Shown here: one piece after another, positions 57,911-64,000 of the stretch | Numbering within the stretch: the stretch's first letter is position 1 | Layout of the letters: each line of letters opens with the position of its first letter | Source of the DNA: Vibrio tapetis subsp. quintayensis | GTDB lineage: Bacteria; Pseudomonadota; Gammaproteobacteria; Enterobacterales; Vibrionaceae | NCBI RefSeq assembly: GCF_030409945.1 | Contig: NZ_JAUFQV010000023.1 | Span: 62,001 to 126,000, forward strand | DNA length: 64,000 bases | Direction of reading: 5' to 3' | Made by a program: the position numbers and the translations under genes | Notes under the pieces: generated by a model | Seen by the model: the letters and a program-made list of their open reading frames with translations, nothing else | Database searches by the model: none | What the model was told of the DNA's origin: nothing

Positions 57911-59905
57911 TCACTTACTATTTGTTCGCCACCGATTCCGGCGACCAATCGCCACTTTTTTCGCTTTAACAACGGGAAGTAGCTGGGTCTCTTCATCAAA
58001 TAATCGACCTTGGCCGCCATCTATACCCAGCTCTTTTAACGTTTGCCATTCATTTTTTGTTTCAACACCAACGGCAATCACTTGAGTTCTGCTATCAATA
58101 CACGCACCAAGAAGACTACGTATAAACAATTGATTTTCTTGCCTTTGGTCTATTTTTTTGCTTAAGCTTCGGTGCAATTTTAAATAATCAACGTCTAGAT
58201 CTTTAATATAATGTGTACTGGTAATGGTTCGCCCTGCTTGTTGAACTATGATTTTACAGCCTAGACCAGAAATCATTCGGATCACCGGTCGCATATAATC
58301 AAGATTCTTAACCAACGCACCCTCGACAAATTCAAAGCTTAGTCTATGGCGAATACTGGTTGGTAGTTGGAGTAACTCGTCACGGAACCACCTTGTATAT
58401 ATTTTGTGCCGAAAAGGCAATATATTCAAGTTGATAGAATAACATACATCATACGAATTATTTGACTTTAACCATTGGATAATTTGCTGCATCACTGCTC
58501 TATCCATTTGTGCTTCATAGCCAACCTGTTCTATGGCAGCGCTAAAGCGTGATGCTTTAATGATTGTATCGCTCTGTTCGTCATAGATACGAGCAAACAA
58601 TTCTTGGTGTAAAAGTGTTTCTTCATTCTCATTTTTGAGAAAGCAAGCTTGTTGGAATATAAACAATTTTCCGGGAACGAACGCTTTATCAAACAGAGTT
58701 CTCCATCGAACACTGCCTCTTGCTTCATCTTTCGAGGCCTTTTTAGAAAAACGACTCCAAGCATTATGTTGCTCCATTTGAGCAGCTTTCAGAGCGATTT
58801 CAGCTTCATCGATGATATAACCTCGACGCTCCCCCTCTTTATACATGCTAATGCCAATATGACACCAATTATCACTTTCAAGGGAATCTAGTAATGTGAG
58901 TTTTTCAAGCTGCTTCAAACATTGTGTCGCAACGATAGCGATGTCTTTACTATTTTGGTGAGGGATCAAAACTGCAAAATCAGCATCATAATAACGAGAG
59001 AATATAACGTCTGGATATTTCTGAGCAATGTTCGACAATATTTGCCCCACATCAACAATAAACTGGTCACGGCTGTTCTTATCGTGCTGTTCTTGCGTTT
59101 CTTCCCAATCCTTGATGCGCAATAATACGACACCACCATGAGAACCACTTTCTTGCAGCGCGGACTCAAGCTTGCTTTCGAACAACACACGGTTCGCCGC
59201 TCCGGTTAATTGATCAAGGAAGGTATGCGTACGTATGAATGTATCAAACCGGCTACGCTCTTGCCGAGCATCGTTTAACTCTTCAATGAGGTTATCTAGA
59301 GCTTCACTTGCTGTGTAAGGCCATTCTCGATGATCACCTTTGGCGTGATCTTGCGTTCGACCCGCTAAGATCATCCGGCCACGCTCTTCTAGCAATTCAG
59401 ATCCATATAACTGACCTCTGAGCCATTTAACGCCTCGAAGCAAGCAAAAGATGATCAGACCAACCGCTAAGGTAATCGAAGACATCGCTTCCATTGAATA
59501 ACTAGCACTGAGATAAGGCGGGATAACGTCAAAGGTAACGCGATACGATGGGTGGCTTTTAAGGGGAAACGTTAATTGCTTTAGTCTTGTGGCATCAACC
59601 ACTTTGGTTGTATCTCGGAAATGATAAATGACACCAGCTTCTGATGTAATCGTCATCTCAATAACGTCGCTGGATTTTAATATTTTAGGCAGCCACTTAG
59701 CCATCGACTGAGCCGCTTCAGGGTCGCTTATTTCTTTGTCGACCACATCGGCAATACCTGACATGTAAACATTAACGTATTCCTGCCCGATCCGTTTGAA
59801 CGATAATGTCCCGCCCACAAATAAGATGAACATCGCACTGACCACAATCATGGTTACAAACGCAACCAAGCGAGTACTTAATTTTAAAGTAGGCGTATAA
59901 CGCAT
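57911..59905 (-). CDS. csrD: CsrD/MshH family degenerate GGDEF-EAL regulator
   Basis: A 664-residue inner-membrane protein; in E. coli CsrD promotes RNase E decay of the CsrB/C small RNAs, and in V. cholerae the same gene is called mshH. It has two membrane helices (about 12-32 and 140-160) flanking a periplasmic domain, a GGDEF domain beginning FLDQLTGAANR near residue 228 but with YYDADF in place of GGDEF near 306, and an EAL domain whose EAL motif is replaced by ELF near 438. So neither cyclase nor phosphodiesterase activity is expected. It directly precedes mshI and may head a long transcript. Confidence 0.92.
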   Translation of the reverse strand: MRYTPTLKLSTRLVAFVTMIVVSAMFILFVGGTLSFKRIGQEYVNVYMSGIADVVDKEISDPEAAQSMAKWLPKILKSSDVIEMTITSEAGVIYHFRDTTKVVDATRLKQLTFPLKSHPSYRVTFDVIPPYLSASYSMEAMSSITLAVGLIIFCLLRGVKWLRGQLYGSELLEERGRMILAGRTQDHAKGDHREWPYTASEALDNLIEELNDARQERSRFDTFIRTHTFLDQLTGAANRVLFESKLESALQESGSHGGVVLLRIKDWEETQEQHDKNSRDQFIVDVGQILSNIAQKYPDVIFSRYYDADFAVLIPHQNSKDIAIVATQCLKQLEKLTLLDSLESDNWCHIGISMYKEGERRGYIIDEAEIALKAAQMEQHNAWSRFSKKASKDEARGSVRWRTLFDKAFVPGKLFIFQQACFLKNENEETLLHQELFARIYDEQSDTIIKASRFSAAIEQVGYEAQMDRAVMQQIIQWLKSNNSYDVCYSINLNILPFRHKIYTRWFRDELLQLPTSIRHRLSFEFVEGALVKNLDYMRPVIRMISGLGCKIIVQQAGRTITSTHYIKDLDVDYLKLHRSLSKKIDQRQENQLFIRSLLGACIDSRTQVIAVGVETKNEWQTLKELGIDGGQGRLFDEETQLLPVVKAKKVAIGRRNRWRTNSK

Positions 59906-59997
59906 CCACTTACTTCCTTGCTATTTCATCAATCCATTAATTTACATAATGATCAATGAACTCTATTGGTACAAGTACTTCATTGTAAAAGCTAAAC

Positions 59998-60023
59998 AAA
60001 AGCCGCGAAAATTCGCGGCTTTA
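59998..60023 (-). terminator. Terminator after ssb
   Basis: On the minus strand AAAGCCGCGAA, loop TT, TTCGCGGCTTTTG. An 11-bp GC-rich stem 40 bases beyond the ssb stop and about 90 bases before csrD. The T run is short but the stem is strong. Confidence 0.8.
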
Positions 60024-60064
60024 TAAAATGATATCATCTAGAACACTTTTAAATTACATGAGTG

Positions 60065-60628
60065 CTAGAACGGGATGTCATCATCAAAATCCATTGGTGG
60101 CTCATTGTATTGAGGCTGAGCTTTTTGAGGCGCCTGTTGTTGTGGAGCCTGCTGCGCTTGATGTTGTGGTGCTTGTTGCTGCTGAGGCGCATGTTGAACA
60201 GGTTGCTGTGGTTGTCCCCAGCTGCCTTGTTGTTGCTGTTGACCACCCATACCTTGAGATTGGCCACCTTGACCTTGACGGCCACCTAGCATTTGCATCA
60301 CACCATTGAAGCCTTGTACCACAACTTCTGTTGTGTAGCGATCTTGACCGCTTTGATCTTGCCATTTACGCGTTTGTAATTGTCCTTCAATGTATACTTG
60401 AGAACCTTTACGTAAGTATTCACCCGCAACTTCAGCCAACTTACCGAAAAGTGCAACTCGGTGCCATTCCGTCTTTTCTCGTTGCTCGCCAGTTGCTTTG
60501 TCACGCCAAGATTCAGACGTTGCGATAGTGATGTTCGCCACGGCATTGCCATTTGGCATATAGCGAATCTCAGGGTCGTTACCTAGATTTCCCACTAAAA
60601 TTACTTTGTTTACTCCACGGCTTGCCAT
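60065..60628 (-). CDS. ssb: Single-stranded DNA-binding protein
   Basis: Essential tetrameric protein coating single-stranded DNA in replication, repair and recombination. It is 187 residues. The OB-fold domain is about 1-110 ([42 protein letters not shown]). A Gln/Gly/Pro-rich disordered linker (about 117-175) with repeated QQQAPQ and PQQ units follows, then the acidic partner-binding tip MDFDDDIPF at the very end. ACGGAGC precedes the ATG. In E. coli ssb is divergent from uvrA; here three genes lie between. Confidence 0.97.
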   Translation of the reverse strand: MASRGVNKVILVGNLGNDPEIRYMPNGNAVANITIATSESWRDKATGEQREKTEWHRVALFGKLAEVAGEYLRKGSQVYIEGQLQTRKWQDQSGQDRYTTEVVVQGFNGVMQMLGGRQGQGGQSQGMGGQQQQQGSWGQPQQPVQHAPQQQQAPQHQAQQAPQQQAPQKAQPQYNEPPMDFDDDIPF

Positions 60629-61004
60629 GTTTTTGCTCCGTCTAAATTGTATTCAGCTTAAAATTTTTAGCGCTCTAGGATAACACGATATTTCCTTGGT
60701 ACAAATCCACCGGTAACGATTTATCTTCCTAACGCTCATTCCCATAAATCTATCTGCATTACCTTTAACTTGACATGAATATGCTCTCTTGAACAAAGAC
60801 TTAATCAAGGGTTCGTTCGAAAAGTTTGTCGTTGACCGCAAGTTTCCATCTTTAAATTTATCAATTACTTAACTTAAATCTAACTAGGACTCAAATTCAC
60901 ATCATTTCCCCATAAGAAAGCACACAACATACGGAATAATTGTCAATATAGTCGTCATCACTGACCCGCGCTCACCTGCGTCAACTAAATATGAGGTTTC
61001 ACCT
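60629..61004. other. ssb-qstR divergent intergenic region
   Basis: This 376-base gap holds the promoters of ssb and the qstR-like gene. Toward ssb a plausible sigma70 pair is annotated. Toward qstR only a weak TATAGT at 60947-60952 is seen, without a good -35, which would fit a gene needing an activator. I found no CTG-N10-CAG LexA box, no convincing CRP site and no supportable small gene. Confidence 0.45.
60677..60704 (-). promoter_or_regulatory. Candidate ssb promoter
   Basis: On the minus strand TTGTAC (-35), 16 bases, TATCCT (-10), placing the start of transcription about 40 bases before the ssb ATG. Moderate match only. Confidence 0.4.
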
Positions 61005-61640
61005 ATGTTATACCCAGCACAATATTTGATGATTTGTGAGCTCAACCGAACCAATCATTTGCTAGTGCAAACGATCAGCGAAGCGTTGAAACAACAAATC
61101 ACTCTCGTCGATATTTTTAGTATCTCCGAAAGCAATCATGATTTTTCGAATAAAACGCTTCTGGTTGATGCGACTCGATTAGCTGACTTAGCGAACGTCA
61201 ATAAACACTTATCCAGTTTACCAAGTAGGCCAAACTGCGCATTAATCAATATGGGGGAACAACTCCCTGTCGCCGAAATGTTGCAATGGCCTAATTTAAA
61301 AGGCTGCTTTGAACTTAATCATCCACCAGAAAACATCGCCAATGGGTTGATAGCTATCACCAATGGCGAAAACTGGCTCAACCGTTCGATTATGACCACC
61401 CTATTAGAGAATTATCAAGATAGGCTAGCCGTCTACAACCCGAGCTACCACATCACCTTAACGTCACGAGAACTAGACGTATTGCAAAGCTTAAAGAAAG
61501 GCTTATCGAATAATGATATTGCCGATGACCTATTCATCAGTGAGAACACGATAAAAAGTCACCTTTACAATATTTTTCGAAAGATTGAAGTTAGAAATCG
61601 TGTTCAAGCGATTAATTGGGCAAAACAGTATCTGCCATAG
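61005..61640 (+). CDS. qstR: LuxR-type regulator, QstR-like
   Basis: A 211-residue transcription factor with an N-terminal receiver-like domain and a C-terminal LuxR/FixJ HTH (about 150-205: LTSRELDVLQSLKKGLSNNDIADDLFISENTIKSHLYNIFRKI). It belongs to the CsgD/VpsT-like group. In V. cholerae the gene beside ssb, near galU and uvrA, encodes QstR, which links TfoX and quorum sensing to DNA uptake genes and type VI secretion; the same position here supports the name. The N-terminal domain has lost the usual phospho-acceptor arrangement. WLNR at 124-127 resembles but does not match the VpsT c-di-GMP motif. Orthology is by synteny and fold. Confidence 0.82.
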   Translation: MLYPAQYLMICELNRTNHLLVQTISEALKQQITLVDIFSISESNHDFSNKTLLVDATRLADLANVNKHLSSLPSRPNCALINMGEQLPVAEMLQWPNLKGCFELNHPPENIANGLIAITNGENWLNRSIMTTLLENYQDRLAVYNPSYHITLTSRELDVLQSLKKGLSNNDIADDLFISENTIKSHLYNIFRKIEVRNRVQAINWAKQYLP

Positions 61641-61698
61641 CGGACGCTTCAACCAATATGATAAGTTAGACTGCAAATGAGCTAACAGGGATGAAACA

Positions 61699-62664
61699 AT
61701 GGCCAATTACGATGTATTTAATGGCGACGCCGACGGATTAACGGCATTGGTGCAACTTCGACTTGCCAACCCAAAGCGATCAACCTTGGTGACGGGAGTA
61801 AAAAGAGACATCGCATTGTTGCAACAAATAACGCCTTCAAATGGCGACCAAGTGACCGTGCTCGATGTTTCCTTGGATAAAAATAGAGAGCCTTTAGCGC
61901 TCTGCCTTGCTAATGGCGCAGCCGTATTTTATGCCGATCATCATAGCGCTAAAGTGATGCCATCCTCATCCAACTTTGAAGCACATATCCACACTCACGC
62001 AAATACGTGTACCGCTTTAATTATCAATAACTACCTTTCAGGTAAATACGCCTTGTGGGCCGTGGTGGGTGCATTTGGTGACAACTTACGCGCCCCCGCG
62101 ACTCAACTGGCACAAAAACTGGACATGTCGGAACACGACATTGCTCAATTAGAGTTGCTTGGTATCTACCTCAATTACAACGGCTATGGTGAAGCAACCT
62201 CCGATTTACTTTACGCCCCAGACGAACTGTTCCGATTATTAATTAAGTACAGTAACCCCTTAGATTTCATCCAACAAGAATCCCGTATTTTCGACAAGCT
62301 TCAAGCGAGATTTAATAGCGACTTAGCACAAGCAAATAGTATTGAAGTGTCGCAAGAAAATGAAGTCTGCCGGGTGTTTATACTGCCTAACGAGGCGTGG
62401 ACAAAACGCGTAAGCGGTGTTTACAGTAATGCTCTTGCCAATGAAGCCCCAACTAAAGCACACGCCATCATTACCACCAATAAAAAAGGTGGATATCTAA
62501 TTAGTATACGGGCCCCTTTGGAGAATAAGTTTGGCGCTGAGGCTCTCGCTAGCCAGTTTAATACAGGTGGCGGCCGCGAGGCGGCGGCTGGAATTAACCA
62601 TCTACCTAAAGAGCAATTATCAACGTTCATTCACAAATTTCAGCAACATTTTGCCAATAGGTAA
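61699..62664 (+). CDS. DHH-family phosphoesterase, substrate unknown
   Basis: A 321-residue cytoplasmic protein of the DHH superfamily. Motif I is FNGDADGLTAL (Asp10, Asp12), motif II has Asp56 in VLDVSLD, and the name-giving Asp80-His81-His82 is in FYADHHSA. A C-terminal DHHA1-like nucleic-acid or nucleotide-binding part ends with TGGGREAAAG (from about residue 289) in place of the usual GGGHxxAAG. The metal-site residues look intact, so it should be an active Mn2+-type phosphodiesterase or phosphatase; relatives include RecJ and NrnA. 58 bases after qstR on the same strand, with AGGGA before the ATG. Confidence 0.85.
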   Translation: MANYDVFNGDADGLTALVQLRLANPKRSTLVTGVKRDIALLQQITPSNGDQVTVLDVSLDKNREPLALCLANGAAVFYADHHSAKVMPSSSNFEAHIHTHANTCTALIINNYLSGKYALWAVVGAFGDNLRAPATQLAQKLDMSEHDIAQLELLGIYLNYNGYGEATSDLLYAPDELFRLLIKYSNPLDFIQQESRIFDKLQARFNSDLAQANSIEVSQENEVCRVFILPNEAWTKRVSGVYSNALANEAPTKAHAIITTNKKGGYLISIRAPLENKFGAEALASQFNTGGGREAAAGINHLPKEQLSTFIHKFQQHFANR

Positions 62665-62698
62665 AATGAGACAACGCAAAACCATTTTGTCTACTGAC

Positions 62699-62728
62699 TT
62701 GAAATGCTAAAGTAGCGCCAAATATTAA
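62699..62728 (+). promoter_or_regulatory. Candidate galU promoter
   Basis: TTGAAA (-35), 18 bases, TATTAA (-10), about 30 bases before the galU ATG. Fair match to the sigma70 consensus. Confidence 0.4.
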
Positions 62729-62757
62729 ATTAAAGACAATTGACTAGGATAATCAAA

Positions 62758-63633
62758 ATGATCAAAAAATGCCTCTTCCCGGCAGCAGGCTATGGAACGC
62801 GCTTCTTACCTGCAACAAAATCAATGCCAAAAGAAATGATGCCCATCGTAAATAAGCCACTGATTGAATACGGTGTCGATGAAGCCATTGAAGCGGGTAT
62901 GACGGGAATGTGCATTGTCACTGGCCGTGGCAAGCACTCCATCATGGATCATTTTGATAAAAACTATGAACTTGAGCACCAAATCAGTGGGACTAACAAA
63001 GAAGACCTACTGGTAGATATTCGCCAGACGATTGACTCTGCTCACTTTACTTACGTGCGTCAGCGTGAAATGAAAGGCTTAGGCCACGCGATTTTAACAG
63101 GCCGTGAACTGGTCGGTGATGAACCGTTTGCCGTTGTACTGGCTGATGACTTATGTGTTAACCAACAGCAAGGTGTTCTTGCTCAGATGGTTGCGCTGTA
63201 TAAGCAATTTCGTTGCTCGATCGTCGCGGTTCAAGAAGTCCCAGAAGAAGAAACTCATAAATATGGCGTTATTTCTGGCGAAATGATCAAAGACGATCTT
63301 TTCCGAGTAGACGATATGGTTGAAAAGCCAGAAGCGGGTACGGCACCAAGCAACCTAGCGATTATTGGTCGCTACATCTTAACTCCTGATATTTTCGAGC
63401 TGATTGAACAAACAGAACCAGGTAAAGGTGGCGAAATTCAAATTACCGATGCCCTATTAAAACAGGCTAAATCTGGCTGCGTATTAGCGTATAAATTTAA
63501 AGGTCAGCGTTTTGATTGTGGTAGCGTTGAAGGTTATATCGAAGCCACGAACTACTGTTATCAGAATGTCTACTTGGCTAACGAAAAAACCGCGGAGCTT
63601 GGCCAACAAGCGACACAAAAAGAACAGAAGTAA
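62758..63633 (+). CDS. galU: UTP-glucose-1-phosphate uridylyltransferase
   Basis: Makes UDP-glucose from UTP and glucose 1-phosphate for LPS core, capsule and exopolysaccharide. From the ATG at 62758 (AGGA upstream) it is 291 residues; an in-frame ATG at 62740 adds six residues and lacks a better site. The nucleotide loop FPAAGYGTRFLPATKSMPKEM starts near residue 7, and VEKPEAGTAPSNLAIIGRYIL and RFDCGSVEGYIEATNY are the sugar- and metal-binding segments. Lies between the DHH gene and uvrA with its own terminator. Confidence 0.96.
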   Translation: MIKKCLFPAAGYGTRFLPATKSMPKEMMPIVNKPLIEYGVDEAIEAGMTGMCIVTGRGKHSIMDHFDKNYELEHQISGTNKEDLLVDIRQTIDSAHFTYVRQREMKGLGHAILTGRELVGDEPFAVVLADDLCVNQQQGVLAQMVALYKQFRCSIVAVQEVPEEETHKYGVISGEMIKDDLFRVDDMVEKPEAGTAPSNLAIIGRYILTPDIFELIEQTEPGKGGEIQITDALLKQAKSGCVLAYKFKGQRFDCGSVEGYIEATNYCYQNVYLANEKTAELGQQATQKEQK

Positions 63634-63664
63634 CCCTTCTTCGCTTCAGTGATATTACAATCAA

Positions 63665-63697
63665 AATAATCCAGCCTAGTGCTGGATTATTTTTTTA
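63665..63697 (+). terminator. Terminator after galU
   Basis: AATAATCCAGC, 5-base loop CTAGT, GCTGGATTATT followed by a T run. Strong rho-independent terminator; its end touches the LexA box. Confidence 0.92.
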
Positions 63698-63715
63698 CTG
63701 TTATTTTATCCAGTA
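63696..63715 (+). promoter_or_regulatory. LexA (SOS) box upstream of uvrA
   Basis: TACTGTTATTTTATCCAGTA fits the CTG-N10-CAG LexA operator, with the extended TACTG and CAGTA arms intact. It lies 66 bases before the uvrA ATG, so uvrA is expected to be induced by DNA damage. Confidence 0.85.
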
Positions 63716-63781
63716 TTTTTCTTTGCACAAAAGTTAGTCTATGCAATACTTAACTCTATCAATAATACATGAGTTCAGTAG

Positions 63782-64000
63782 ATGGATACGATCGATATAC
63801 GCGGCGCCCGCACCCATAACCTCAAAGATATCAGCCTTACTATTCCAAGAGACAAATTAACCGTTATTACTGGCCTTTCTGGCTCTGGTAAATCGTCTTT
63901 GGCATTTGATACTTTATATGCTGAAGGTCAACGCCGTTATGTTGAATCGCTTTCTGCTTATGCTCGCCAATTTCTTTCTTTGATGGAAAAACCCGATGTT
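63782..64000 (+). CDS. uvrA: Excinuclease ABC subunit A (5' part only)
   Basis: Damage-recognition ATPase of nucleotide excision repair. Only the first 73 codons are in the window. They include [20 protein letters not shown], the first Walker [10 protein letters not shown] at residues 31-39, and [19 protein letters not shown], diagnostic for UvrA. Preceded by a LexA box. The gene runs off the right edge. Confidence 0.97.
   Translation, partial: MDTIDIRGARTHNLKDISLTIPRDKLTVITGLSGSGKSSLAFDTLYAEGQRRYVESLSAYARQFLSLMEKPDV

Noticed and set aside
57890..57950. Direct repeat bounding the MSHA locus
   Set aside because: By eye only 5-base matches were shared with the mreB-side junction, which is expected by chance.
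60028..60309. Hydrophobic Leu/Val-rich open frame on the plus strand opposite the ssb linker
   Set aside because: It is the complement of CAA/CAG-rich repeats coding the SSB glutamine linker, which automatically reads as Leu/Val.
60629..61004. LexA box or small gene upstream of ssb
   Set aside because: No CTG-N10-CAG was found; the nearest candidate reads TCT-N10-CAG. The 62-codon minus-strand frame there has no support.

Overview
The window is core chromosome of a gammaproteobacterium, almost certainly a Vibrio. The evidence is a complete MSHA type IV pilus locus (mshI to mshQ, with csrD/mshH beside it), a QstR-type competence regulator near ssb, and Vibrio-like gene orders around mre, mla/lpt, tam and rpoN. 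Genes are tightly packed, with many 1 to 14 base overlaps between cistrons. No tRNA, rRNA, insertion sequence, prophage or CRISPR array was seen.

Layout. 1-2.8 kb: the start of thiB behind a TPP riboswitch, then ubiX and mpl. 3.1-12.7 kb: fbp, the tamA-tamB pair, msrA, ytfK, ytfJ, ridA, plsC. 12.8-17.4 kb: murA, ibaG and the mlaFEDCB lipid transport operon on the minus strand. 17.7-27 kb: a long plus-strand run yrbG-kdsD-kdsC-lptC-lptA-lptB-rpoN-hpf-ptsN-rapZ-ptsO, then mgtE. 27-39.9 kb: pmbA, darP, tldD, a nitrilase-family gene, yhdP, rng, maf, mreD, mreC, mreB. 40-59.9 kb: the MSHA pilus locus and csrD, all on the minus strand. 60-64 kb: ssb, a qstR-like regulator, a DHH phosphoesterase, galU and the start of uvrA.

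Functionally the window is dominated by cell-envelope construction. It covers peptidoglycan precursors and recycling (murA, mpl), cell shape (mreBCD), phospholipid synthesis and transport (plsC, mla, tamAB, yhdP), LPS sugar synthesis and export (kdsD, kdsC, lptCAB, galU) and a surface pilus. Regulatory layers visible in the sequence are a TPP riboswitch, good sigma70-like promoters facing away from each other between mlaF and yrbG, a LexA box before uvrA, and tandem c-di-GMP-binding motifs in the pilus ATPase MshE.

No clearly new multi-gene system was found. The parts most worth a second look are the large modular MshQ with its partner MshP, a minor pilin lacking Glu5; the uncharacterised DHH protein next to qstR; hairpins in the mshA-mshC and mshQ-mreB gaps; and a possible Shine-Dalgarno-sequestering hairpin below the TPP riboswitch.
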